64,000 nucleotides of DNA from Verrucomicrobiota bacterium (GCA_026397915.1 JAPLTX010000045.1:18915-82914), one strand, 5' to 3'; shown: positions 1 through 9,678, numbered from the stretch's first letter. The notes: generated by a model not told the origin, from the sequence alone. Translations and numbers: made by a program.

Positions 1-48
1 TCAGAGCCTGACCTTACCTTGTCAGAGCCTAACCTTACCTTGTCAGAG
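1..48. repeat. 21-bp direct tandem repeat, at least two copies
   Basis: Two adjacent 21-base units (1-21 and 22-42) differ at one position, a G/A change after TCAGAGCCT. A third copy starts at 43 with TCAGAG and then diverges. The array begins at base 1, so it may continue left of the window. It lies downstream of the HEPN gene, at the edge of an AT-richer patch. Confidence 0.85.
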
Positions 49-89
49 GCGGGAAAGGTTGCTGCCGGCCGTCCAAAAGGGCTGTTTTT

Positions 90-111
90 GTCAAAAAACC
101 GTATTTTTGAC
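90..111. repeat. perfect inverted repeat, possible stem-loop
   Basis: GTCAAAAA (90-97) and TTTTTGAC (104-111) form an 8-bp stem around a 6-base loop. It lies about 90 bp beyond the stop of the minus-strand HEPN gene. On the minus strand the stem is followed by A-rich rather than T-rich sequence, so it does not look like a classical intrinsic terminator for that gene. The rest of 1-200 shows no gene. Confidence 0.6.
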
Positions 112-200
112 GTTCCAAGGCGATTTTTGCCAGCATCAAGGCCCGTCGGAGCTACCCAGTGGCTATTTTTAGACAGTCAAACCACAACAGGTGTGTAGAA

Positions 201-887
201 CTAAAGCTTTTCTGCGATCTCCATTAGGCGCGTGGCACATGCAACAGCGCGGGTTATTCCGGCGGGAGTTTTCGCCTTGAGGTAGGTCCCAACATCACCC
301 AACTTGACGGCTCTAAAGCAAACATTCTTTGGTTCGGATAAAGACTGGATCGCCGCCTTGAGCTCTGCTCGTGCCCCATCGCTTCGGTGACCAAGGAAAT
401 TCCTAAGAGCAACTCCAAACTCGATGAATTGGGCGTCATCCTTATCGAGCGAAAACCTCTTGGCAAATTCGGCTGATAGAAGATCGTTTGCCTTTGTCGA
501 GAGTTCTTCGCCAGACCCGACGGTGATATTCCAATCCTTTGGATCCAATAGCCCAGCGATTCGCTGTCGCGTAACCGGTTTCCTAACCTTAAAAGTCAAG
601 CAACTCACAGCCTGTGTTCCAAACTTCCCTTGCACCGACTTCTCAATCCTCTGCTCCAAACTCTGCAAGGCTGTGCCCGGTCGCATCAAGACATAAGCAA
701 TGATGAGATCGTTCAGGAAAGATTCCCATTGGACCGATGAAAGCATGACGAACTGTTCCACGAGCATCGTCTCGAGCGCGGCTTGATTAAGCTTGTTATG
801 GACAGCCAACATCAGTTCTGCGTGACACTTGATGGCTTTCGATAGACGCCGCTTGAAATTTGCTTTGACGCACTCGCTCCGTTTCAC
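201..887 (-). CDS. HEPN-domain protein, probable RNase (toxin-like), partner of DUF262
   Basis: A 228-residue, mainly helical protein. Residues 162-167 read RNFLGH, the R-x4-H motif that is catalytic in HEPN ribonucleases. No other domain is evident. HEPN proteins of this size (the MAE_28990/MAE_18760 type) are known partners in conflict and toxin-antitoxin modules; assignment to that subfamily is my inference. The start is GTG at 887, preceded by a strong AGGAGG that overlaps the stop codon of the upstream DUF262 gene. The 9-bp gap implies one transcript and coupled translation. Base composition is visibly more AT-rich than in the adjacent aspS, suggesting horizontal acquisition. Confidence is high that it is a gene and moderate for the HEPN call. 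Confidence 0.75.
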   Translation of the reverse strand: MKRSECVKANFKRRLSKAIKCHAELMLAVHNKLNQAALETMLVEQFVMLSSVQWESFLNDLIIAYVLMRPGTALQSLEQRIEKSVQGKFGTQAVSCLTFKVRKPVTRQRIAGLLDPKDWNITVGSGEELSTKANDLLSAEFAKRFSLDKDDAQFIEFGVALRNFLGHRSDGARAELKAAIQSLSEPKNVCFRAVKLGDVGTYLKAKTPAGITRAVACATRLMEIAEKL

Positions 888-896
888 AAACGCCTC

Positions 897-1979
897 CTAT
901 GGCTCAAGTAAACCCTCGAGTATTTGAGTCCGTTCCAAACGCTTTGCTAGTTTATTGGGGCCTTCAATGACCGTTGTATAGTATCTCGCTGCCTCCCCGC
1001 CCAAGGTGGCGGGAGGCTGTTCCAGTTGATCTGAGAGCTGTTTAAGCTTGGCCGCTGAATGACTCAAATTTCGCGTAGCATCTTGATCTCGGTTCAACTT
1101 AACAGTCGCCGCAAAGAGCGCGTAGAAGTCTGCTTTCTTCAAGAAACGTGTATTTTTGACAACGTCCTCTATGGTCCTGAGCGATTCAAGCGTCTGTCGA
1201 AACTTTGAAACATGACTGTGTTTCTTAGGAAACACGACATCGTAATCAGCATAAAATCGATCGAGCGTCTTCTGTTGATCTTGGATGCCATCAATCACGA
1301 CCACGAACAACTCACTAATGAACTCAATATCCTTCATCCGTTGCGAATCACGGCGGGTAAACAGAGCGATCTCGTCCCAGAACGGTTCGTCGGCCAGTTT
1401 CTCAACGACATTCACGAACTCACCAAAATACTGAGAATGGCGGAGCTCCTGCGCATTTAACTTCTCAACCACGTAGTTTAACCTGCGAAAAAGGGCGCGA
1501 ATTTGCAGATCCGTCCAACCACGTAGTTCTTGAACGGCTAAAGGGTAATTCCAAATCAACTCCTGAAGGGCTGGGGGTAATTCTGAATACTTCTTTCCGA
1601 TTTGGGGCTTGTAAGCTTCCGAAACCGGATACGATTTTGCCGTTGTTGAGATGAGGGGCCAATCGTCACTTAGGAATTCCAAAACTGCTCTCAGTCGCTG
1701 TTGGCCGTCAACCACTTCATACATGGTCTTCCTGCTCAAGCCTGCTCCCTCAATTTTGATGTTCAAAAAGACCTGAGGCAAGGGACATCCTGATATAATG
1801 CTATCAATCAGAAAACACTTCTGGCCAATTGACCAAATCGGATTGCGCTGATACTTCGGATCCAACTGAAGGGCCTCTTTCTTGAATTCGCCATAAAACC
1901 AACTAATCGCCTGGGTGTTTGGTTTTGGAGGATCCGGCACTCCAAATCCGGTTGCTTGGGATGAATCGTGTCTGGTCAT
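897..1979 (-). CDS. DUF262 (GmrS/ParB-like fold) domain protein
   Basis: A 360-residue protein. Residues 43-70 carry the DUF262 signature beginning YQRNPIWS and residues 91-95 carry the DGQQR nucleotide-binding motif. In GmrSD, BrxU and SspE this domain is the NTPase-linked part of DNA-modification-sensing nucleases, but here there is no C-terminal DUF1524/HNH domain. The effector role therefore probably falls to the HEPN protein encoded 9 bp downstream. The start is ATG at 1979 with AAAGG upstream, and it overlaps the end of a small upstream frame by 4 bp. It is the first clear gene of an AT-rich two-gene cassette inserted beside aspS. Whether it acts as antitoxin, sensor or both cannot be told from sequence. 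Confidence 0.85.
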   Translation of the reverse strand: MTRHDSSQATGFGVPDPPKPNTQAISWFYGEFKKEALQLDPKYQRNPIWSIGQKCFLIDSIISGCPLPQVFLNIKIEGAGLSRKTMYEVVDGQQRLRAVLEFLSDDWPLISTTAKSYPVSEAYKPQIGKKYSELPPALQELIWNYPLAVQELRGWTDLQIRALFRRLNYVVEKLNAQELRHSQYFGEFVNVVEKLADEPFWDEIALFTRRDSQRMKDIEFISELFVVVIDGIQDQQKTLDRFYADYDVVFPKKHSHVSKFRQTLESLRTIEDVVKNTRFLKKADFYALFAATVKLNRDQDATRNLSHSAAKLKQLSDQLEQPPATLGGEAARYYTTVIEGPNKLAKRLERTQILEGLLEP

Positions 1980-2182
1980 GTTTTGCCTTTGCGGAAAAAG
2001 GTTATTTCATCATTAACGAAACGCCACAAATCCTGAATGCATCCACGAACTCTGCTCTTGGCAGAATCGCTTATAAATAGCTCCACCACATTCTCTTTTC
2101 CTACCAAAGTGGCCTGCGGTTGGCGAGCGCAGACGTGGGCGCATCCATTGCTTACCAACCCGGTCATGGTGAAAATCACCAA
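1976..2182 (-). CDS. small reading frame coupled to the DUF262 gene (doubtful)
   Basis: This 68-codon frame ends in an ATGA overlap with the DUF262 start codon, an arrangement typical of coupled genes. The product is not recognised and has no membrane segment. The second half (around ENVVELFISDSAKSRVRG) looks more protein-like than the first. An internal start is possible. It could be a small regulator of the cassette, a gene remnant, or chance. Confidence 0.3.
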   Translation of the reverse strand: MVIFTMTGLVSNGCAHVCARQPQATLVGKENVVELFISDSAKSRVRGCIQDLWRFVNDEITFFRKGKT

Positions 2183-2227
2183 TTGAAAATAAGCTAGCGC
2201 TAAGCCTGACGGAATTCTCGCGCTGCG

Positions 2228-4021
<1,794 letters not shown>

Positions 4022-4028
4022 AAACTTT

Positions 4029-4115
4029 GAAGTATTGGGGTATTGGAGTGCTGGAGTGTTGGGTTACAGATTCCTTCCCTCACTCCAATACTCCACCACT
4101 CCTTCACTCCTTCAA
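4029..4115. repeat. intergenic hairpin with iterated-oligomer arms (hisS-aspS gap)
   Basis: The left arm (about 4029-4063) is built from TATTGGAGTG/CTGGAGTG-like units. The right arm (about 4081-4115) is their imperfect reverse complement (CACTCC/AATACTCC units). The right arm runs over the hisS stop codon (4104-4106). No T-run follows on the minus strand. It could act in mRNA processing between hisS and aspS, or be a dispersed repeat. Two hairpins of the same design but different sequence lie at 5377-5453 and 36336-36404. Confidence 0.7.
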
Positions 4116-5360
4116 CCTCTCCGCCAACCGCGCCACTTCCATCTTCGCTTCCTCACGCGTCGCCAGCGTCTTCACTGTCGCCTGCCCTTGCGCCCATTCG
4201 TCGCCGATGACGACGGCAAACTTCGCGCCGGCTGCCGAAGCGGCTTCAAATTGTTTGCCGACCTTCGCCGCCACCAGCGGATAGTCGCAGGCCAGTCCGG
4301 CGTCACGCAGGTCGCGCACGAGCTTCAACGCCTGTGGCCGCAGTTCCTCTTTTGCGATGACTACGTAGGCGTCGAGCCGACTTTCCAGCTTCGGCAGCAG
4401 CTTCCGCTCCTTCAACAGCTCGCACAGCACCACGTCGCCCATGCCGAAACCGAGCGCGGGCATGTCCACGCCGCTGACGAGTTGCAGCAGATTGTCGTAG
4501 CGACCGCCGCCGGCGATGGCGCGCAGTTCGCCCTTCTTGTCGAACGCCTCGAAAACGATGCCGGTGTAGTAGGCCAGCCCGCGCACGATCTTCGGGTCGA
4601 ACTTCAGGAACTCGCCGAGACCCTTGTGCGCCATCAGGTCGAAGAACCGTTGCAGCGTCGCCATCTCGGCTGGCGTTTCCTTCTCAAACATGCCCGTGTC
4701 TGCAAACTTGAGAATCGCGGCTGCCGCGTCTACCGGAACGCCAAGCGCGTCAAACTTCTTCTGCGTAACGGTCGCCTCGCTGCGCTCGATCTTGTCCACG
4801 ATGCCAAAGACGGCCGGATGCTGCTCGTCGGCGATGCCCAAGCCGCGCAGAAACCCGCTCCAGACGCGCCGGTCGCTGACACGCACGACAAAATCCTCAT
4901 GCGTCAGGCCAAAGCTGCGCAGCACGTCCACCAGCAACGCCACCAACTCGACATCGGCGGCGACATCTTTCTCACCGACAATGTCGGCGTTTAATTGGAA
5001 GTGTTCGCGCAACCGGCCGCGCTGCTGCCGCTCGTAGCGGAAGAGCTGCGGGATGGCAAACCACTTCATCGGCTTCTTGTAGTCGCGCTGCCGTGCACCG
5101 ACCATCCGCGCGAACGTGGGGGTCAGTTCCGGCCGCAGCGAGACGGCGCGCTCGCCCTTGTCGGTGAAGTTGTAGAGCTGGCCGACGATCTCGTCGCCGC
5201 TCTTGACCGTATAAAGCTCCAATGGCTCCAGCGGCGGGCCGTCGTATTCGCGGAAGCCGTAGCGCCGCGCGGCGTCCCGCCATTTGCCGAAGACGTAGTT
5301 GCGCAGCGCACAATCGTCCGGGTAAAAGTCGCGGAAGCCTGGTAGCGGTTGAAACGACAT
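4104..5360 (-). CDS. hisS: histidine--tRNA ligase
   Basis: A 418-residue class II synthetase that charges tRNA-His. Visible signatures are motif 1/2 (RPELTPTFARMV, then QLFRYERQQRGR), the HisRS-specific histidine loop (GLAYYTGIVFEAF, about residue 265), GGGRYDNLL (about 285) and the C-terminal anticodon-binding domain (about 330-415). Length is typical. The start is ATG at 5360. It is the first gene of a hisS-aspS pair on the minus strand. The 101 bp separating it from the HU/IHF gene contain a second hairpin of iterated units. Confidence 0.97.
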   Translation of the reverse strand: MSFQPLPGFRDFYPDDCALRNYVFGKWRDAARRYGFREYDGPPLEPLELYTVKSGDEIVGQLYNFTDKGERAVSLRPELTPTFARMVGARQRDYKKPMKWFAIPQLFRYERQQRGRLREHFQLNADIVGEKDVAADVELVALLVDVLRSFGLTHEDFVVRVSDRRVWSGFLRGLGIADEQHPAVFGIVDKIERSEATVTQKKFDALGVPVDAAAAILKFADTGMFEKETPAEMATLQRFFDLMAHKGLGEFLKFDPKIVRGLAYYTGIVFEAFDKKGELRAIAGGGRYDNLLQLVSGVDMPALGFGMGDVVLCELLKERKLLPKLESRLDAYVVIAKEELRPQALKLVRDLRDAGLACDYPLVAAKVGKQFEAASAAGAKFAVVIGDEWAQGQATVKTLATREEAKMEVARLAERLKE

Positions 5361-5376
5361 GGTGGTTCGGGGCTGG

Positions 5377-5453
5377 AGATTCGTAATCCGTAAGGCGTAA
5401 TTCGTAGATCACCAAAGCGTGCGACGAATCACAGATTACGAGTCACGAATTAC
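5377..5453. repeat. intergenic hairpin with iterated-oligomer arms (upstream of hisS)
   Basis: The left arm (about 5377-5411) iterates ATTCGTAA/CCGTAAG-type hexamer-heptamers. The right arm (about 5422-5453) is its imperfect reverse complement, with about 20 of 29 aligned positions complementary. The structure fills the gap between the HU/IHF gene and hisS and so would sit in the hisS leader or the HU gene 3' region. It has the architecture of 4029-4115 with unrelated sequence. Confidence 0.7.
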
Positions 5454-5461
5454 CAGACAGT

Positions 5462-5782
5462 TCACGCCGCCGGCTTCGTCAGTTTCTCGACACGCTCGCC
5501 CATAATCTTGCCGGGCTTGAACTTCACCACCGCGCGCGGCGGAATCTGGACGGTCTGCGTGGGGTTGTTGGGATTGCGGCCAATGCGCGCGCGGCGGAAC
5601 TTCACCTCAAAGACGCCGAAGTTGCGCAACTCAACGTTGCGGCCCTCGGCAAGCGCGTCCACGATGGTGTCCAGAGTCTTCTGGACGATGGCGGACACGT
5701 CCTGCTGTTGCAGTTCTGTCGCATCGCTGATGCGCGAAGCGATCTCTCGTTTGGTCAGATTTGGTTTGTCAGTCGCACTCAT
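5462..5782 (-). CDS. HU/IHF-family DNA-binding protein
   Basis: A 106-residue nucleoid-associated protein. It has the full HU/IHF fold: N-terminal helices (about 9-55), then VELRNFGVFEVKFRRARIG and the beta-arm signature GRNPNNPTQTVQIPP with the conserved intercalating proline, ending FKPGK. It bends DNA and compacts the nucleoid. A short N-terminal extension (MSATDKPN) and a KLTKPAA tail flank the core. Its ATG (5782) overlaps the stop of the upstream membrane-protein gene by 4 bp (ATGA), so the two are translated together. Which of HU, IHF-alpha or IHF-beta is the closest counterpart cannot be decided by eye. Confidence 0.95.
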   Translation of the reverse strand: MSATDKPNLTKREIASRISDATELQQQDVSAIVQKTLDTIVDALAEGRNVELRNFGVFEVKFRRARIGRNPNNPTQTVQIPPRAVVKFKPGKIMGERVEKLTKPAA

Positions 5783-6330
5783 AAGCCAGTGGCTTTCTCC
5801 GTTTGTGCCGGTCGTGGGCCGCGCGGTTCAATCAGTTTATCCGGGCCGGTCTGTGTGAAGTTCATCCACCACAGCACCGAGGCGATCATCGTGCCCAACA
5901 AGAGCAGGATGACCACGGGATTTCGTAAAACCCTGCCGATGTAATAGCCAACGACGTTGACGGAAGCAAGTTGAAGTTTCCGTGCCTTCAACCGCCCCAG
6001 CAGGCCTTGCAGAACAATGTAGCTATGGTGCCAGGCCATCTCCAGCGCCCGCACCTCCGCTTCGCCGAGTTCGTTCAATCGTCGCAGCGATACAACCACC
6101 CCCAATATCTCCACCGTCTGGTCGCCCGGTTCCCGCTCGTTTCCCGTCGCCGTCATGAGGAATTGGTAATCCTGAGCCATTTCACCTTTCAACACGAGGA
6201 ACTCCTCCTCTTGCGCCTCGGTAGGCGCACGGCCCAACTGGGCGCGTTGAAAGTAGCAGCCAAGCTTCTGCCAGCGTTCGAGAAAATCGTCCAACGTGTC
6301 AACTTCCCGCTCCAGCTGACGATCTCTCAT
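5779..6330 (-). CDS. hypothetical single-pass membrane protein coupled to the HU/IHF gene
   Basis: A 183-residue protein I do not recognise. Residues 1-125 are charged and helical (for example REVDTLDDFLERWQKLG), probably a cytoplasmic coiled or helical-bundle domain. One strong membrane segment follows (about 137-155, VVILLLLGTMIASVLWW), then a short proline-rich tail. The gene lies between the S41 protease and the HU/IHF gene on the minus strand, 36 bp after the protease, and overlaps the HU/IHF start by 4 bp. Co-translation with a nucleoid protein suggests a structural or envelope-linked role, but no function can be assigned. Confidence 0.8.
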   Translation of the reverse strand: MRDRQLEREVDTLDDFLERWQKLGCYFQRAQLGRAPTEAQEEEFLVLKGEMAQDYQFLMTATGNEREPGDQTVEILGVVVSLRRLNELGEAEVRALEMAWHHSYIVLQGLLGRLKARKLQLASVNVVGYYIGRVLRNPVVILLLLGTMIASVLWWMNFTQTGPDKLIEPRGPRPAQTEKATGL

Positions 6331-6366
6331 GGTGAGTCCGCTTGTGAGCCGCGCGGCGATCGCCGC

Positions 6367-7686
6367 TTACCTGGCGCTCGCGGCGACGATGCTCTTCTTG
6401 GTTTGTTTCGTGAAGACTTTGATGCCCTTGAGCACGTCCACCGCACGCTCAAGCTGAATGTCGCGCACCATCGCTTCCGGTTTGTCCGGCTCGGCGTCGG
6501 GCGGCCGGTTGCGTTGCATGGCCAGCTTCATTTCGTCTTCTTCGGAAACCGCCACAAGAATGTCGGGCGTGATGCCCTTCTCGTGGATGACGCGCTTGCT
6601 GGGCGTGTAGTATTTCGCCGTCGTCAGCCGCACGGCGGATTTGTCGGGCAACTCAATGATGCTCTGCACACTGCCCTTGCCGAAGCTCTGCTCGCCGACA
6701 ACAATCGCGCGTTTCAGATCCTGCAACGCGCCCGCGACGATCTCGCTGGCGCTGGCGCTGCCGCCGTTGACCAGAATGACCATCGGATAATTCGGATGAC
6801 GATCCTTGCCCGTGGCGAAGTATTCCTGCTTCTGGGACTTTTGCCGGCCCTCGGTATAAACGATCAATTGGCCTTTCGGCAGAAACTTACTGGCGACATC
6901 GCGCGCGCCCACCAGCAAGCCGCCGGGGTTGTTCCGCAAGTCCAGCACCAGTCCCTCCATGCCATTGCCCTCCAGCTTCTTCAGCGCCGCTTCCAACTCG
7001 TCCGCCGTCGGCTCGTTGAACTGCGTGAGGCGGACGTAACCGATCTTGTCATCCACGAAGGGGAAACCCTTTGCCGACTTCACGGTCCGACCGTTGAGAT
7101 CCTTCACGCTTTCCACGGGAATGATCGCGCGGGTCAGTGTGTATTCCTTCATCTCGCGCGACTTCGGTCGCATGATGGTGATCGTGACCTTTGTGCCCGG
7201 CTCACCGCGAAGTCTGTGCACGGCGTCCTGGACGGAAAGTTTCTCCGTGGACTTGCCCTCAATCCTGACGATTTTGTCGCCCGCCAACAAACCAACACGC
7301 GACGCCGGCGTGTCCTCGATCGGAGCGATGACGGTCAGAATGCCGTCCTTCAGGCCAACCTGTATGCCAAGGCCGCCAAACTGGCCGTCGGTCTCGCTCT
7401 TCATCTCCTTGTAACCCCGGTTGTCCATGAACTGGCTGTGCGGGTCGAGCGAGCCGAGCATTCCCTTCAAGGCGCCGTAAGCCATGTCCTGATAGCTCAG
7501 CTTTCCACCGTCCACGTAATCCTGACGGATCAACTCCATGACGTAAGTGACCAACGCCGCCTGCGAGTAGGCGTCGTCCTTATTGTCCGTGGCGGCGACG
7601 GCCTCCTGATAAGCCTTGAACCCAACGACCAGGTTCGCGCTCAGCAACCCGACCACAATTCCAATAACGATGCGTTTTCTAAACAT
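6367..7686 (-). CDS. S41 family carboxy-terminal processing protease
   Basis: A 439-residue exported serine protease of the CtpA/Prc type. It has an N-terminal signal or anchor segment (RKRIVIGIVVGLLSANLVVG), a PDZ domain (about residues 100-180, GGLGIQVGLKDG), and the S41 catalytic core with Ser in GGSASASEIV and Lys in QSFGKGSVQ. It cleaves proteins from their C-termini in the periplasm. I placed the start at ATG 7686, which has AAAGG upstream and leaves a proper signal sequence. The frame stays open 30 codons further up, but that extension spoils the N-terminus. It heads a minus-strand group with the single-pass membrane protein and HU genes. Confidence 0.95.
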   Translation of the reverse strand: MFRKRIVIGIVVGLLSANLVVGFKAYQEAVAATDNKDDAYSQAALVTYVMELIRQDYVDGGKLSYQDMAYGALKGMLGSLDPHSQFMDNRGYKEMKSETDGQFGGLGIQVGLKDGILTVIAPIEDTPASRVGLLAGDKIVRIEGKSTEKLSVQDAVHRLRGEPGTKVTITIMRPKSREMKEYTLTRAIIPVESVKDLNGRTVKSAKGFPFVDDKIGYVRLTQFNEPTADELEAALKKLEGNGMEGLVLDLRNNPGGLLVGARDVASKFLPKGQLIVYTEGRQKSQKQEYFATGKDRHPNYPMVILVNGGSASASEIVAGALQDLKRAIVVGEQSFGKGSVQSIIELPDKSAVRLTTAKYYTPSKRVIHEKGITPDILVAVSEEDEMKLAMQRNRPPDAEPDKPEAMVRDIQLERAVDVLKGIKVFTKQTKKSIVAASAR

Positions 7687-7872
7687 ACTGCCTTTCTCTG
7701 GCGACAACCGGTTGTCGCACCGTCTTACGGCGCGACCTGACACGCGCACCATAACTGCGCCCTCCGGTCGAATCAAGCGTTAGGTGCCACAACGACAACC
7801 GCAACAAAAACCTCTTTGCGTCAGTCCCAAGGCTCCGCTAACGTTGCTTGTTTTCGCAAATGGTTTTGCCCT

Positions 7873-9048
7873 ATGAACAAACGCTCGCTGCTCATCATCT
7901 TTCTGACCGTCTTCATTGACATGCTCGGCTTCGGCATCGTCATCCCACTGCTACCGCTCTACGCGGAGAAGTTTGGCGCGAACGCGGCTGTGATTGGCTG
8001 GTTGCTCGCGTCCTACCTCATCGCACAGGCGCTCTGCGCGCCCATGCTCGGCAGGCTCTCGGACCGCATTGGGCGGCGGCCAGTGCTTATTGCCGCCCTC
8101 GTCGGCTCGGCGGTATCGTTTACGCTGCTGGGCGCGGCGAAAACGCTCGCGTGGTTGTTTGTTGCGCGCGTGCTCGGCGGTGTGACCGGCGGCAGCATCT
8201 CGGCGGCAAAAAGTTACATCGCCGACGTAACGACGCCGGAGAACCGCGCCAAAGGCATGGGCGTGCTCGGAGCAGGCATCGGCTTGGGCTACGTTCTCGG
8301 CCCGGCTATCGGCGGCGTGCTGATGGTGCATGAACCAGCGCTGCCGTATTTCCTCGCGGCAGGGCTGGCGCTGGCAAACTCCCTGTCGGCGCTTGTTTTT
8401 CTGCCGGCTCCACCGCGCGCGGCGAAACGCGACACCGCGACGAACGAACTGTCGGCGCTGGCCTACGCAGGCCGGGCGTTCCGGCACCCGCGGCTGGGCC
8501 ACTGCTTGTGGATCGTATTTTTTACGACGCTGAGTTTTTCGTTGTTTACCGGCACGTTCGCGCTGCTGGGCCAGCATCGCTTCGCGTTCACGCCTCGGAA
8601 AATCGGCCTGCTGATGTCGTTCATCGGGCTGATGGCGGCAATCGTCCAAGGGGGGCTTATTGGTCCGCTTGTGAAGCGGTTTGGCGAACTGCGGCTGGTG
8701 GCGACGGGCGCGTTGATGTTCGCAGCGAGTATGGCGCTGCTGCCGGCGGCGCACTCGCTCTGGACAATGCTGGCGGCGCTGGCACTGCTCGGCTTGGGCA
8801 ACGGCTTGAACGGTCCCGCCATCCTCGCGTTGATTTCCCACGAAGCCGCTGCGGATGAACAAGGCCGTCTGCTCGGATTTGAACAAAGCTTGGAGAGCAT
8901 CGCGCGGATTCTGGGACTGGTGATCGGCGGCTGGCTGTTCGCACAGATGGAATGGGTGCCGTATGCGTTTGGCGCGGTGCTGATGACAGTAGGCTGCGCG
9001 CTGGCAGCGCTTCAAATCGCCCATCGGAAAGCCGCGTCACCTGCGTAG
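7873..9048 (+). CDS. MFS transporter, TetA-like drug efflux family
   Basis: A 391-residue integral membrane protein with about 12 transmembrane segments. The first helix reads FIDMLGFGIVIPLLP and the loop 2-3 signature is GRLSDRIGRRPVL, both typical of the TetA(B/C)/drug:H+ antiporter group. It probably exports a small hydrophobic compound using the proton gradient; the substrate is unknown. I chose ATG 7873 because it directly precedes the first hydrophobic helix; the upstream in-frame extension has no such character. It is divergent from the S41 protease gene and convergent with the bifunctional nuclease gene. Confidence 0.92.
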   Translation: MNKRSLLIIFLTVFIDMLGFGIVIPLLPLYAEKFGANAAVIGWLLASYLIAQALCAPMLGRLSDRIGRRPVLIAALVGSAVSFTLLGAAKTLAWLFVARVLGGVTGGSISAAKSYIADVTTPENRAKGMGVLGAGIGLGYVLGPAIGGVLMVHEPALPYFLAAGLALANSLSALVFLPAPPRAAKRDTATNELSALAYAGRAFRHPRLGHCLWIVFFTTLSFSLFTGTFALLGQHRFAFTPRKIGLLMSFIGLMAAIVQGGLIGPLVKRFGELRLVATGALMFAASMALLPAAHSLWTMLAALALLGLGNGLNGPAILALISHEAAADEQGRLLGFEQSLESIARILGLVIGGWLFAQMEWVPYAFGAVLMTVGCALAALQIAHRKAASPA

Positions 9049-9050
9049 CT

Positions 9051-9112
9051 GTGGCGAGCTTTGAAGCTTGCCCGCCACTACGGAACTGTTGTTGACCAAG
9101 CTTGAAAGCTTG
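9051..9112. repeat. two related hairpins between convergent genes
   Basis: The first stem-loop is at 9051-9078 (GTGGC...GCCAC outside, AGCTT-TG-AAGCT inside). The second is at 9097-9112 (CAAGCTT-GA-AAGCTTG, perfect). The two share the core AAGCTTG followed by a CC-rich stretch and CAC, and look like diverged copies of one element. They lie in the 89-bp gap between the convergent MFS and nuclease genes and may terminate both transcripts, although neither has a T-run. Confidence 0.6.
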
Positions 9113-9137
9113 TCCCACTTGTGGTGACAAACGCCAC

Positions 9138-9617
9138 TTACTTCTCTTCCCCGCCGCCTTCTTCTTCCTCGCTCTGGGCTTCGCTCATCTTGCGAAGCAC
9201 CTCCGACATGTCATCCACCACGTCGAAAACGTGGCGAGCCACAAAAATCGGGCACTTGGCCTGTAGCGCGAGCGCAATGCCATCGCTGGGGCGGGCGTCC
9301 ACCTGAAGGATCTTCTTTCCCAGTTCGTTTTCGCAGACCAGATAGAGTTGCGCAAAGAACGTGGAATTCTTCAGGTCGTTGATGACGACGCGGCTGAGTT
9401 GGACGCCCAAACCGGTAAACATCGAGCCAATCAGATCATGTGTCAGCGGCCGTTCCTTCTGGATGCCGCGCATAAACATCGTGATGGCAGCGCCCACGCT
9501 CTGATCCACGTAAATGACGAAGGTCTTTTCCTCATTGCTGAGGAATACCGCCGACCCGCTGCTGGTGGGCAACACTACACGCACTTGCAGGGGAACCAGA
9601 TCTTCCTTCGTCGCCAT
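9138..9617 (-). CDS. bifunctional nuclease (BFN/DUF151) domain protein
   Basis: A 159-residue protein matching the BFN (formerly DUF151) family across its length: VFLSNEEKTFVIYVDQSVG at the N-terminus and the signature DARPSDGIALALQAKCPIFV near residues 105-125. The family was named from a plant protein with RNase and DNase activity; the bacterial role is poorly defined. The C-terminus is a run of Glu/Gly. It lies 61 bp upstream of the kinase-like gene's 3' end with a gap and no overlap, so co-transcription is not indicated. Confidence 0.92.
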   Translation of the reverse strand: MATKEDLVPLQVRVVLPTSSGSAVFLSNEEKTFVIYVDQSVGAAITMFMRGIQKERPLTHDLIGSMFTGLGVQLSRVVINDLKNSTFFAQLYLVCENELGKKILQVDARPSDGIALALQAKCPIFVARHVFDVVDDMSEVLRKMSEAQSEEEEGGGEEK

Positions 9618-9678
9618 TGCAATTTACACTATCAGCTTGCGCACAAAAGGCAAGGAGCCACACTTGTCGCAAGCGGAA

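Noticed and set aside
5971..7740. 589-codon plus-strand frame opposite the S41 protease and membrane-protein genes
   Set aside because: Runs across several minus-strand genes with clear motifs; composition is that of an antisense frame.
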